A DNA stretch of 64,000 bases from Azospirillum rugosum. GTDB lineage: Bacteria; Pseudomonadota; Alphaproteobacteria; Azospirillales; Azospirillaceae. The position numbers were made by a program, and so were the translations under genes. Location of the stretch: assembly GCF_017876155.1 (NCBI RefSeq), contig NZ_JAGINP010000008.1, positions 62,001-126,000 on the forward strand, written 5' to 3'. Below are positions 40,003 through 52,110 of this stretch, in pieces. The stretch's first letter is position 1; every line of letters begins with the position of its first letter. A model generated the notes under the pieces. That model was not told the DNA's origin. It did no database searches and was given only the letters and a program-made list of their open reading frames with translations.

Positions 40003-43000
40003 CACGCGGCCCCAGGGACCAAGGCCGGCAGCAGGACGGCGAGCGTCTGGCCCAGCGTCACCGCCTGCCCCTCGGCGCAGCGGATTTCGGCGACGGTGCC
40101 GGCCATCGGCGCGGCCACCGCAATTTCCATCTTCATCGATTCCACGATCAGCAGCGGGTCGCCGGCCTTCACGGCCGTGCCGGGCTCCGCGGCGATCTTC
40201 CACACGCTGCCGGGCACGGGGCTCGGCACCGCCTCCCCGCCCGGCGGCAGGTCGGCATCGGCGCCGCCGGGACCGGCGTCCGGCAGGTCGGCGGCGTAGC
40301 CGATCTGGCCCGACACCTCCCACCGCGCGCGTTCCTCCTCGAAGGCGGCCTGCTGGCGCGTCTTGAAGGCGGCGATGCTCTCCCGGTTCTCGTCCAGGAA
40401 GCGGTTGTAGTCGGCGAGGCGGAAGGTCTCCTCCTCGATGCGCAGGCTGGCGCGGCCGAGCGGGAAGTCGGCGCGGAAGGCCATCAGCTCGTCGTGGCTG
40501 ACGGGGTGGAAGCGGACCTGGTCGAAGTGGCGCAGCAGCCAGGGCTTGCCGGGCTCGAAGGCGTCGGTGGTCCGGTGCGTGTTCCACATCTGGCAGGTGC
40601 GGCCGACGAACTGGTAGCCGCCCGGCCCCTCCATGCCATAGACGCACATGTAGGCGCCGCCGATGCCCACCGCGTTCTCCGGCGTCCAGGTGCGCGCCGG
40701 GTTGTACTTGGTGGTGACCAGCCGGTGCCGCGGGTCCACCGGCGTCGCGACCGGCGCCCCCAGATACACGTCGCCCAGGCCGAGCACGAGGTAGCTGGCG
40801 TCGAACACGATGCGCTTAACCGCCTCGATGTCGTCCAGCCCGTTGATGCGCCGGATGAACTCGATGTTGCTGGGGCACCAGGGCGCGTCGGCGCGCACCG
40901 ACTGCATGTATTTGGATATCGCAAGCCGCGTGGCCTCGTCGTCCCAGGACAGCGGCAGGTGAATGACGCGCGTCGGCACCTCTAGGTCGTCGATCCCCGC
41001 CAGCTCCTCCTCCGCCCCGACCAGCCGGTCGAGCAACGTGCTCAGTGGAAGGACACGGCTGTCGTAATGGACCTGCAGCGACCGGATGCCCGGCGTGAGG
41101 TCGAGGATGCCCGGAAGATCCTGGGCGATAAGGGCCTGCTGAAGCGCATGGACGCGGAACCGCAGGTTCAGGTCCAGCACCAGTGGCCCGTATTCGACCA
41201 ACAGATACTTGTCGCCGGCGCGGCGGTAGACGACCGCGGGGCGGGTTGCGGTGGCGGGGATGCGGTGGAGGATGGCGGCGCCCTCGACCCCCTCTCCCGC
41301 CCCGGGAGAGGGTGGCGCGAAGCGCCGGGTGAGGGTCGCGCGAGGATCAAGGCGCTGATCCTTGGCAGCACCCTCACCCTTCCCACTTCGCGGGCCCCTT
41401 CCCTCTCCCGGGGCGGGAGAGGGAGAGAAAAGCGCCTCCTCCAACCCTTCCGCTTCCTCCGCCGTCAGCCGCCGGAACCGCACCTTGTCCCCCGGCCGCA
41501 GCTGGCCGACCTTCCACAGCTCCGCGCTGACAATCGTCGCCGGGCAGACGAAGCCGCCCAGGCTTGGGCCGTCCGGCCCCAGGATCACCGGCATGTCGCC
41601 GGTGAAGTCGATGGCGCCGATGGCGTAGGCGTTGTCGTGGATGTTGGACGGGTGCAGCCCGGCCTCCCCGCCGTCCTTGCGCGCCCAGGTCGGCTTGGGG
41701 CCGATCAGGCGGACGCCGGTGCGGCTGGAGTTGTAGTGCACCTCCCAGTCCGCGGCGAAGAAGGTCGCGATGTCCTCGTCCGTGAAGAAGTCCGGGGCGC
41801 CGTGCGGGCCGTAGAGGACGCCGATCTCCCAGGCGTGGCCGTGCGCGGGCACCGTCTCCACGGGCAGCGCCTCGCCGGCCGGCGCATCACCCAGATGCAG
41901 GATGTCGCCGGGCAGCAGCGCCCGCCCGCCATGGCCGCCGAACTTGCCGAGCGTGAAGGTGGACTTGCTGCCGAGATAGTCCGGCACGTCCAGACCGCCG
42001 CGCACCAGCAGATAGGCGCGGCAGCCCGCCCCGCTGACCGTGCCGATGCGGAGCGTCGCCCCCGCCGGCACGGTGACCGGCCGCCAGAAGGGCACCGGCG
42101 TCCCGTCGATGTCCGCCGGCATGGCGGCTCCGGTCAGGCAGACCACGGCCTCCGCGTTGAACTTCAGCGTTGGTCCCGAGACGGTGATCTCCAGCCCCGC
42201 CGCCCCGTCCGGGTTGCCGAGCGCCCGGTTGCCGAGCCGGAAGGCCAGCGGGTCCATCGGCCCGGACGGCGGCACGCCGACCTCCCAATAACCGACGCGG
42301 CCGGGATGGTCCTGCACCGTGGTCAGCGTGCCGGGGGTGACGACCTCCAGCGTGCGCGCGGAATAGGCAACCGTCTCCAGGTAGCGCGTGGTGATCCCGC
42401 CCGCCGCGAAGACCGGATCGGCCGCGAGCTGGCGCAGGTAGCCCAGGTTCGTCTCGATCCCCGACAGGCGGCAGCGGGCCAGCGCGTCGCGCAGCTTCGC
42501 CAGCGCGTCGGCGCGGTCGGCACCGCGCACGATCACCTTGGCGACCAGCGGGTCGTAGAAGGGCGTGACCTCGCTGCCCTGCTCCACCCAGGTCTCGACG
42601 CGGGCATCCTCGGGGAACGCCGCTTCGGTCAGGATGCCGGAGCAGGGACGGAAGTTGCGGCCGGGATCCTCGGCGTAGACGCGCACCTGGATCGACGCGC
42701 CCCGCGCAGTGCCCTTGTGCTCTTCCAACGGCAGCGGCTCGCCGGCGGCCTGCCGGACCATCCATTCCACGAGGTCGATGCCGGTGACCTCCTCGGTCAC
42801 GCCGTGCTCGACCTGCAGGCGGGTGTTGACCTCCAGGAAATAGGCCTCGCCCGCCGCGTCGTCGTAGACGAACTCCACCGTGCCGGCGGACTGGTAGCCC
42901 ACCGCGCGGCCCAGCCGCTCCGCCGCGTCGAACAGCCGGCGGCGGAGATCCTCGGAGATGCCGGGGGCCGGCGTTTCCTCGATGACCTTCTGGTTGCGCC

Positions 43001-43694
43001 GCTGGGCGGAGCAGTCGCGCTCGCCCAGCGCCACCACGGTGCCGCGGCCGTCGCCGAAGATCTGCACCTCGATGTGGCGGGCGCGCTCGACGAACTTCTC
43101 CAGATAGACGCCGCTGTCCTTGAAGTTGTTGCGCGACAGGCGCTGCACCGCCTCGAACTGCGCGGCCAGAGTCTCCGGGTCGCGGCACAGCTGCATGCCG
43201 ATGCCGCCGCCGCCCGCCGTGCTCTTGATCATCACCGGGTAGCCGATGCGCGCGGCCTCGCCCCTGGCCTGTTCCGCATCATCCAGCAGGCCGCTGCCCG
43301 GCGACAGGGGGACGCCGCTGCGCTCCGCCAGTTCCCGCGCAGTGTGCTTCAGGCCGAAGGCGCGCATCTGCTCCGGCGTCGGGCCGATGAAGGCGATGCC
43401 GGCCGCGGCGCAGGCCTCGGCAAAGCCCGGATTCTCCGACAGGAAGCCGTAGCCGGGGTGGATCGCCTGCGCCCCGGTGGCCTGCGCCGCCGCCAGGATG
43501 CGGTCGGCGTTCAGGTAGCTGTCCGACACGGCGGCCGGGCCGATGCACACAGCCTCCCCCGCCAAGGCGACATGCAGGGAATGGGCGTCGGCCTCCGAAT
43601 AGACGGCGACAGACGCGATGCCCATGCGGTCGAGCGTTCGGATCACGCGGCAAGCGATCTCGCCGCGGTTGGCAATCAGGACCTTGGTGAACAT
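40002..43694 (-). CDS. uca: Biotin-dependent urea/guanidine carboxylase
   Basis: 1230 residues. The biotin carboxylase domain ([31 protein letters not shown]) spans 1-450. The carboxyltransferase part is of KipA/AHS2 type (~470-750) followed by KipI/AHS1 (~810-1040). The biotinyl domain holds the acceptor lysine K1188 in ESMKMEI. It carboxylates urea or guanidine with bicarbonate and ATP. Family annotation says urea carboxylase. The guanidine-I riboswitch and two DUF1989 genes in the same operon argue that guanidine is the true substrate, since carboxyguanidine deiminases are made of such DUF1989 subunits. Residues ~758-803, in the linker between AHS2 and AHS1, are encoded by a palindromic repeat inserted in frame. 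Confidence 0.94.
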   Translation of the reverse strand: MFTKVLIANRGEIACRVIRTLDRMGIASVAVYSEADAHSLHVALAGEAVCIGPAAVSDSYLNADRILAAAQATGAQAIHPGYGFLSENPGFAEACAAAGIAFIGPTPEQMRAFGLKHTARELAERSGVPLSPGSGLLDDAEQARGEAARIGYPVMIKSTAGGGGIGMQLCRDPETLAAQFEAVQRLSRNNFKDSGVYLEKFVERARHIEVQIFGDGRGTVVALGERDCSAQRRNQKVIEETPAPGISEDLRRRLFDAAERLGRAVGYQSAGTVEFVYDDAAGEAYFLEVNTRLQVEHGVTEEVTGIDLVEWMVRQAAGEPLPLEEHKGTARGASIQVRVYAEDPGRNFRPCSGILTEAAFPEDARVETWVEQGSEVTPFYDPLVAKVIVRGADRADALAKLRDALARCRLSGIETNLGYLRQLAADPVFAAGGITTRYLETVAYSARTLEVVTPGTLTTVQDHPGRVGYWEVGVPPSGPMDPLAFRLGNRALGNPDGAAGLEITVSGPTLKFNAEAVVCLTGAAMPADIDGTPVPFWRPVTVPAGATLRIGTVSGAGCRAYLLVRGGLDVPDYLGSKSTFTLGKFGGHGGRALLPGDILHLGDAPAGEALPVETVPAHGHAWEIGVLYGPHGAPDFFTDEDIATFFAADWEVHYNSSRTGVRLIGPKPTWARKDGGEAGLHPSNIHDNAYAIGAIDFTGDMPVILGPDGPSLGGFVCPATIVSAELWKVGQLRPGDKVRFRRLTAEEAEGLEEALFSPSPAPGEGRGPRSGKGEGAAKDQRLDPRATLTRRFAPPSPGAGEGVEGAAILHRIPATATRPAVVYRRAGDKYLLVEYGPLVLDLNLRFRVHALQQALIAQDLPGILDLTPGIRSLQVHYDSRVLPLSTLLDRLVGAEEELAGIDDLEVPTRVIHLPLSWDDEATRLAISKYMQSVRADAPWCPSNIEFIRRINGLDDIEAVKRIVFDASYLVLGLGDVYLGAPVATPVDPRHRLVTTKYNPARTWTPENAVGIGGAYMCVYGMEGPGGYQFVGRTCQMWNTHRTTDAFEPGKPWLLRHFDQVRFHPVSHDELMAFRADFPLGRASLRIEEETFRLADYNRFLDENRESIAAFKTRQQAAFEEERARWEVSGQIGYAADLPDAGPGGADADLPPGGEAVPSPVPGSVWKIAAEPGTAVKAGDPLLIVESMKMEIAVAAPMAGTVAEIRCAEGQAVTLGQTLAVLLPALVPGAA
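41288..41423. repeat. Palindromic element, copy 4, inside the carboxylase gene
   Basis: The same architecture as the intergenic copies: terminal CCCTCTCCC...GGGAGAGGG hairpins and inner GGTGAGGG / CCCTCACC arms. It lies within an open reading frame and encodes a low-complexity Gly/Pro/Arg-rich linker (including [15 protein letters not shown]). Confidence 0.9.
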
Positions 43695-43704
43695 CGTGAA
43701 CCCC

Positions 43705-44349
43705 TTATGCCTGATCCCAGACCAGAACCTCGATGGGTGTCGGGTTGTAGTCGTTGCAGGGGTTGTTCAGCTGCGGGCAGTTGGAGATCAGGACGATCAC
43801 GTCCATCGCCGCGCGCATCTCCACATACTTGCCGGGGCCGCTGACGCCGTCGGCGAAGGTCAGCCCGCCATCGGGGGTGACCGGCACGTTCATGAAGAAG
43901 TTGATGTTGTGGGTGATGTCGCGCTTGGTCAGGCCGAACTGCTCGTTCTGCGCCACCGCCAGCATCCAGCTGTCGCGGCAGGCGTGCATGCACTTCTTTT
44001 CCAGCGCGTAGCGCACGGTGTTGCTTTCCGTGGCGCAGGCGCCGCCCAGCGTGTCGTGCCGCCCGACCGTGTCGGCGACGATCTCCAGCATCGGGTTGCC
44101 CATGGTGGAGATCAGCTTGGTGCCCACCGACAGGTAGACGTTGCGCTGCTCCCGGATCGTGTCCACGGCGCTGTAGCGCTCGGCCGGGTCGGCGGCGCTG
44201 TAGAACAGCGTGTCGGCGGCTTGGTTGCCCTCCAGGTCCACGATGCGGAAGGTCTGGCCCTGGCGGACCACCTCCATCCAGTAATCGCCGGCCGGGACGA
44301 CCTTGCGGTAGGCGGCGGCGGCGGGGCTGAGGGTGCTTTCCTTGATCAT
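43705..44349 (-). CDS. DUF1989 protein, second (urea amidolyase-associated protein 2 type)
   Basis: 214 residues with the DUF1989 fold pattern: [35 protein letters not shown], and conserved Cys and His segments ([27 protein letters not shown]). It matches the group long called urea amidolyase-associated protein 2. Such proteins form, with a sister subunit, carboxyguanidine deiminase (CgdAB), which turns carboxyguanidine into allophanate and ammonia. The sister gene lies 13 bases upstream and the carboxylase 10 bases downstream. I do not assign CgdA versus CgdB. Confidence 0.9.
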   Translation of the reverse strand: MIKESTLSPAAAAYRKVVPAGDYWMEVVRQGQTFRIVDLEGNQAADTLFYSAADPAERYSAVDTIREQRNVYLSVGTKLISTMGNPMLEIVADTVGRHDTLGGACATESNTVRYALEKKCMHACRDSWMLAVAQNEQFGLTKRDITHNINFFMNVPVTPDGGLTFADGVSGPGKYVEMRAAMDVIVLISNCPQLNNPCNDYNPTPIEVLVWDQA

Positions 44350-44362
44350 GACCGGCGCTCCC

Positions 44363-45088
44363 TCAGCAACCGCAGAGGTGATAGAGGTGATTGTTCGCGA
44401 ACCCGCGCCCGTTCTCCGGCCGCGAATTCTTGCAGAAATCGTCCTCGGCGACCGGGTCGGCCTTGCGGAGCTGGTAGGTGATGGGCTTGCGCGGGTACTC
44501 CGCGGCGGGGTTCAGCGGGTGCGGGCAGGTGTGGAACAGCACCAGCGTGTCCATCTCGAACCGCAGGTCCACATGGGCGCCGGCCTTCGCGGCGGACGGA
44601 TCGAAGACCATCGTCCCGTCCTCCTCCGTGCGCACCTTGCTGAACCAGTTGACGTTGGCGGCGAGGTCGCGGCGGCCGAGCCCATATTTCGCGGCCTCCA
44701 CCAGGAAGCTGTCGTGCCCGTTCAGCGTCCAGTCGTTGCGGTGCTCCTGGTAGCTCTTCTGCCCCCAGCGTTCCGCGACCAGGGCCTTGGTGGAGTTGCC
44801 ACACACGGTGTCGTGCCAGCCCGCCGTGTCCTCGATGATGGAGCAGAAGATGCGCCCCATGTCGGAATAGAGGCAGTGGCCCGCGGTCAGCTTGAAGGTG
44901 TGCTGGCACTTCAGCGTGTCGGGCGCGTTGTAGCGCTCCAACGGATTCTGCGGGTTGTAGAACAGCATGCCCACGTTGGCGCCGCCCTCGCGGTCGATCA
45001 GGCGCAGGACCGTGCCGCGCCGCACCGTGAAGGACCAATGCTTCCCGCCGGGGATCTCGTCTTCGTAAAGGACGTCGTGCCTGTCCAC
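44363..45088 (-). CDS. DUF1989 protein, first (urea amidolyase-associated protein 1 type)
   Basis: 241 residues from a GTG at 45088, chosen because AGGAGG lies seven bases before it. Conserved pieces are [36 protein letters not shown], Cys/His-containing [13 protein letters not shown] and [12 protein letters not shown]. Family: DUF1989, urea amidolyase-associated protein 1. With the next gene it is expected to make the heteromeric carboxyguanidine deiminase. It is the first gene of the operon, so the riboswitch leader (45089-45320) directly precedes it. A CACCC/GGGTG mini-hairpin (45102-45115) lies next to its ribosome site. Confidence 0.9.
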   Translation of the reverse strand: MDRHDVLYEDEIPGGKHWSFTVRRGTVLRLIDREGGANVGMLFYNPQNPLERYNAPDTLKCQHTFKLTAGHCLYSDMGRIFCSIIEDTAGWHDTVCGNSTKALVAERWGQKSYQEHRNDWTLNGHDSFLVEAAKYGLGRRDLAANVNWFSKVRTEEDGTMVFDPSAAKAGAHVDLRFEMDTLVLFHTCPHPLNPAAEYPRKPITYQLRKADPVAEDDFCKNSRPENGRGFANNHLYHLCGC

Positions 45089-45140
45089 GGACTTGCCTCC
45101 TCACCCAACCGGGTGGTCCCGGCCGGAGCGTTTTTCGAAA

Positions 45141-45190
45141 GGAGGAGTGCAGACGTAAGGGGGGAAGTCCCACCGGGGCTGCACGCCTCC
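45141..45190 (-). terminator. Hairpin in the expression platform of the guanidine-I riboswitch
   Basis: GGAGGCGTGCAG and CTGCACTCCTCC pair (11 of 12) just 3' of the aptamer, followed on the minus strand by TTTCGAAAAA. It could be the terminator that guanidine binding disrupts. The T-run is short, so translational control remains possible. Confidence 0.5.
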
Positions 45191-45196
45191 GTGTTC

Positions 45197-45320
45197 GGAA
45201 CCTCCCGGGCTTTTGTCCCGCCGTGTGCCCGTCCGCTGTTCACCGGACGGGTCGCCGCTCTCGGACCAGCCGCCGGATCGCACCTTGGTGCGGCCCGGCC
45301 GGAACCCTAGCGGCTTCTGC
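45197..45320 (-). promoter_or_regulatory. Guanidine-I (ykkC) riboswitch aptamer
   Basis: On the minus strand the leader holds, in order, the highly conserved ykkC blocks CTAGGGTTCCG, GGTCCGAGAG and ACACGGCGGGACAAAAG followed by CCCGGGAGG. The middle hairpin CCGTCCG...CGGACGG joins the last two blocks. This matches the guanidine-I class. The class turns on guanidine carboxylase and exporter genes when guanidine is bound. It lies ~110 bases before the first DUF1989 gene. Confidence 0.95.
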
Positions 45321-45329
45321 GTCCATCAT

Positions 45330-45345
45330 TGCAACGGCGATGCCA
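45330..45345 (-). promoter_or_regulatory. Sigma-54 (RpoN) -24/-12 promoter for the guanidine operon
   Basis: The minus strand reads TGGCAT-CGCCG-TTGCA. GG and GC are separated by exactly 10 bases, as RpoN requires. Counting about 12 bases downstream puts the start of transcription near 45319, the 5' end of the riboswitch. Implies activation by an enhancer-binding protein such as NtrC. Confidence 0.75.
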
Positions 45346-45406
45346 ACCCGCGGAGTTCACGGGCTCCGCGGCGTTTCGGCGATGGGTGGGGGCCGATCGG
45401 CCGGTC

Positions 45407-45448
45407 ATTGCACAAAAGTTGACCGGCAATGCCGAGTTCTTGTGCGAT
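45407..45448. promoter_or_regulatory. Possible enhancer-binding-protein sites upstream of the sigma-54 element
   Basis: ATTGCACAA (45407-45415) and TTGTGCGAT (45440-45448) form widely spaced inverted copies of ATYGCACAA, 65-110 bases upstream of the -24/-12 element. The position suits an activator; the match to the NtrC consensus is only partial. Confidence 0.3.
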
Positions 45449-45463
45449 TGACCGATTCAGGCC

Positions 45464-45530
45464 AAAAAATCACCACAGAGACACGGAGACACAGAGAGGG
45501 CTTCCTCCGTGCCTCCGTGTCTCTGTGGTG
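45464..45530 (-). terminator. Terminator after the flavin monooxygenase-like gene
   Basis: Perfect 18-bp arms CACCACAGAGACACGGAG (45471-45488) and their complement (45513-45530) are followed on the minus strand by ATTTTTT. It shields the guanidine operon from read-through. The arm sequence is a repeat type seen in many bacterial genomes. Confidence 0.85.
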
Positions 45531-45543
45531 AAAATCCTCTCGG

Positions 45544-46980
45544 TCAGAACCCCTCCGCCTCCGTCCACTCGTCGCCCAGCAGTTCCGGCGTTTCGAAGGA
45601 CTGCAGGCGCTGCCAGTGGTGGTCGTAGTCCTCGGCGAACAGGGCGCCCGCGATGCCGGCGGCCAGCCGCTCCGCCCCGGCGCTGATGCCCGGGATGTCG
45701 CCGGTCACCCGGCCGTGGCTCAGCACCGCGGCGTAGTTGAAGGCGTGGACGCGCGGCAGCCAGGGTGCCGCGCCCGGCGTCCGCTCCTGGAACTGGAAGT
45801 CGCGGCCGAGGTACGGGTGCTCGGCGAACTCGCTGCCCTCCCGGCCGGGGGCGACGTAGCGGTCGCGCCACAGAAGGGCGTGCCGGGCGAGATCGGCCAG
45901 CTCCGGACGGCGCGCCCAGTCCACGGTGAAGCCGGTCGCCAGGATCACGAAATCGACCACCGCCGGGCCGCGCGTCGTGTCCAGCGCCAGCCGGCCGCCT
46001 TCAACCCGCGCCGCCTCGACGGCACAGCCGGTCAGCAAACTGAAGTTGGCGTGGCGGGAGCAGCGCAGCATGGAGTTGTGCGGGGCCGGCACGGCGGTGT
46101 CGGCGATGTACTGGTTCTGCGCCCAGCGCCGCTCGTCCGACAGGTCGTTGAAGCCCAGCAGGATGCCGGCGTTGCCGGCGGCGAGGCTCTTGTTGACGCG
46201 CGGAAGCTGCTTGCGGCGGACCAGCATGTAGACCTTGCCCGCCCCGCTCTCCAGCGCCTCCGCGGCGTTGTCCACGGCACCCGCCCCTGCGCCCAGCACG
46301 GCCACGGTCTTGCCCGCAAGATCGGCGAAGTCGATGGTCTCGTGGGCGTGCGCCCAGAAGCGCTTGTCGACGTTCCGCCAGAAGGGCGGGATGAAGGGAC
46401 CGCCCAACCCGTCCCGGCCGTTCGCCAGCACGACGCGGCGGGCGCGGACCGCGCGCGTCCCTTCCGGCCCCTCAAGGTTCAGCGTCACGCCGTCGGCATC
46501 GCCGGACAGGCGGGTCAGCGTCGTGTCGTTCTCGACCGACGGGTTGGTGACGCGGCGGTACCAGGTCAGGTAGTCGAGCCATTGCAGGCGCGGAATCCGG
46601 AACAGCGCCTCCCACGCCTCGCGCCCGAACCGCGCCTCGTACCAGGCGCGGAAGGTCAGGTTGGCGAAGCCCAGCGCCGGCCCGGTCAGCGTCTTCGGCG
46701 AGCGCAGGGTCTCCATCCGGGCAAACGTGCCCCAGGGCCCTTCCCGCCCCGCCGGGGCGCGGTCGAACAGCCGGACGTTGGCGATGCCGAGCTTGCGGAG
46801 CGCAAAGGCGGCGGTCAGCCCCGCCATGCCGGCCCCGACGACCGCCACGTCGAGCACGCTCCGACCAAGCTCGTCTGGGCGCGGGGGCACCCACTCCGCG
46901 GGCGGCAGGGTCAGCAGGTCGAGGTCACGGGCGAGGCGCGCTTCCAACTCTTCCAGGGAGCGGGGTCCGGGATCGATCAC
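45544..46980 (-). CDS. Flavin-containing monooxygenase-like FAD/NAD(P)-binding protein
   Basis: I prefer the GTG at 46980 (AAGGA nine bases upstream) to the ATG at 47043, giving 478 residues. The FAD motif VVGAGMAGLTAAFAL and a second dinucleotide motif VAVLGAGAGAVDNAAEAL are present, with LATGFTVDW later. Together these resemble flavin-dependent monooxygenases, although the diagnostic FxGxxxHxxxY motif is not obvious. The substrate cannot be predicted. It is a monocistronic unit: a strong terminator follows, and an unrelated small gene lies upstream on the same strand. Confidence 0.85.
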   Translation of the reverse strand: MIDPGPRSLEELEARLARDLDLLTLPPAEWVPPRPDELGRSVLDVAVVGAGMAGLTAAFALRKLGIANVRLFDRAPAGREGPWGTFARMETLRSPKTLTGPALGFANLTFRAWYEARFGREAWEALFRIPRLQWLDYLTWYRRVTNPSVENDTTLTRLSGDADGVTLNLEGPEGTRAVRARRVVLANGRDGLGGPFIPPFWRNVDKRFWAHAHETIDFADLAGKTVAVLGAGAGAVDNAAEALESGAGKVYMLVRRKQLPRVNKSLAAGNAGILLGFNDLSDERRWAQNQYIADTAVPAPHNSMLRCSRHANFSLLTGCAVEAARVEGGRLALDTTRGPAVVDFVILATGFTVDWARRPELADLARHALLWRDRYVAPGREGSEFAEHPYLGRDFQFQERTPGAAPWLPRVHAFNYAAVLSHGRVTGDIPGISAGAERLAAGIAGALFAEDYDHHWQRLQSFETPELLGDEWTEAEGF

Positions 46981-47124
46981 GCAGGCGGTTCCTTCGCGCC
47001 GGCCCAAGCCGGCGCCGTGGGTGGCGGAAATTGTGCGGTGCAAGATTAGCGGCTGACGCGGGGCTGCGCCAAGAGGTTCCCCGCCAACTCGTTCATTGAC
47101 GAATGATTGCCGCTCGAAGGCGCC

Positions 47125-47319
47125 TCAGCTTTCGGCGCCCGGGCGGTAGATCACGATGGTGGCGTGCTGGGCGCCGGACACGTGGATGTCCGCCCGCAGA
47201 ACCTTGCCTTCGCTGTCCTTCTTCCACCGGTTCGGCGCCCCCTGGAACACAAACCCTTCGGAGCGCAGGAACTCGACCGCCCCCTCCAGCGTCCGGAAAT
47301 ACAGGGTCTCGACCTCCAA
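47125..47319 (-). CDS. Small conserved-looking hypothetical protein, TTG start
   Basis: 64 residues from a TTG at 47319, chosen because AAGGAGAGG precedes it at good spacing and no ATG or GTG does. The sequence (ETLYFRTLEGAVEFLRSEGF, then WKKDSEGKVLRADIHVSG and HATIVIYRPG) looks like a small alpha/beta domain. There is no signal or metal motif. It reads as a real globular protein, but I do not know the family. Its neighbours are unrelated. Confidence 0.65.
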   Translation of the reverse strand: MEVETLYFRTLEGAVEFLRSEGFVFQGAPNRWKKDSEGKVLRADIHVSGAQHATIVIYRPGAES

Positions 47320-47472
47320 CGTCCTCTCCTTCCATCCCCTCGGGCTTTTCCTGCCATAACAAACAGGAACTGGGCCGGGGTCAACAGCAACCGGAACCAC
47401 CCCGGATGCGCCGGGGGAACGGCCGCGCCGTAGCGGAAGAGGCGTGGAGCGGGGATCGCCGGTCGGAGTGAC

Positions 47473-47492
47473 GGGGAGGCGCCGGCCTCCCC
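47473..47492. terminator. Perfect hairpin after the dihydroorotate dehydrogenase-like gene
   Basis: GGGGAGGC-GCCG-GCCTCCCC, an 8-bp perfect stem nine bases beyond the stop codon. There is no T-run, so termination is inferred. Confidence 0.5.
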
Positions 47493-47500
47493 GGGCTCCT

Positions 47501-48502
47501 TCACCACCCCGTCCGCTTCCAGCTTTGCAGGATCTTCTGGTAGTTGCCGCGCTCGAACGCCGTGGGGTCGGGGCAGCGCAGCAGGTTCATGCTGCCCTGC
47601 GCCTGGGCCAGGGAGTCGTACTCGTGCTCCTCCAGCCAGCGGGCGAGATCGTCGCGGACGGTCGTCAGGTGGGACGGCCCGTGCTGGAGCAAGGCCGACA
47701 CCATCTGCACCGCGTGCGCGCCAGCCATGACCGCCTTCAGCGCGTCGATCGCCGAATGCACGCCGCCGGATGCCGCCAGCGACGGCTTCACCCGCCCCGA
47801 CAGCGCCGCCAGCCAGCGCAGGCGCAGGCGCAATTCCTGCGGCTGCGACAGGTCGAGCGACGACACCGCCTCCAGCTGCTCCACGTCGATGTCCGGCTGG
47901 TAGAAGCGGTTGAACAGGACGAGGCCGTCCACCCCCTCCGCCTCCAGCCGCGTCACCAGCGCCGACAGCGAGGAGAAGAAGGGCGACAGCTTGACCGCCA
48001 GCGGAATGGCGACGGACCGGCGCACGGCCCGCACCACCTCCACCACGCGGTCCTCCACGTCCTGGCCGCTCATGGTCGGGTCGAGCGGCATGAAGTAGAC
48101 GTTCAGTTCCAGCGCGTCCGCCCCGGCCTCCTGGATCAGGCCGGCGTAGCGGATCCAGCCGCTGGGCGTGACGCCGTTCAGGGAGGCGATGACCGGGACC
48201 GAAACGGCCTCCTTAATGCGCGCGACCTGCCGCAGATAGCCCTCCGGCCCCAGCGCGTACTGGTCGAGCGGCGGGAAGAAGCCGCGCGCCTCGGCGGAGA
48301 GCGCGTCGGAGCCCTCCCGCACCGCCAGCATGCCCAGCTGGTCGTGGGTGATCTGCTCCTCGAACAGGGAGTGCAGGACGATGGCCGCAGCGCCGGCGTC
48401 CTCCAGCCGGCGCACCGTGTCCAGGTCGTCCACCAGCGGCGAGGCGCCGGGCATCAGCGGATGGGCGAGGGGAAGGCCCAGGTATGTGGTCGAGAGATCC
48501 AT
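47501..48502 (-). CDS. Dihydroorotate dehydrogenase-like protein
   Basis: 333 residues from an ATG with GGAGGA upstream. It is a TIM-barrel FMN protein resembling class 1 dihydroorotate dehydrogenase: LSTTYLGLPLAHPLMPGASP, VIASLNGVTPSGWIRYAGLI, LAVKLSPFFSSLSALVTRLE and SGGVHSAIDALKAVMAGAHA. It starts 14 bases after nifJ, and this pairing recurs in many bacteria. That suggests a redox role with ferredoxin or pyruvate metabolism rather than pyrimidine synthesis (inferred). The electron acceptor is unknown. Confidence 0.9.
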   Translation of the reverse strand: MDLSTTYLGLPLAHPLMPGASPLVDDLDTVRRLEDAGAAAIVLHSLFEEQITHDQLGMLAVREGSDALSAEARGFFPPLDQYALGPEGYLRQVARIKEAVSVPVIASLNGVTPSGWIRYAGLIQEAGADALELNVYFMPLDPTMSGQDVEDRVVEVVRAVRRSVAIPLAVKLSPFFSSLSALVTRLEAEGVDGLVLFNRFYQPDIDVEQLEAVSSLDLSQPQELRLRLRWLAALSGRVKPSLAASGGVHSAIDALKAVMAGAHAVQMVSALLQHGPSHLTTVRDDLARWLEEHEYDSLAQAQGSMNLLRCPDPTAFERGNYQKILQSWKRTGW

Positions 48503-48516
48503 GACGGGTCCTCCGC

Positions 48517-52110
<3,594 letters not shown>

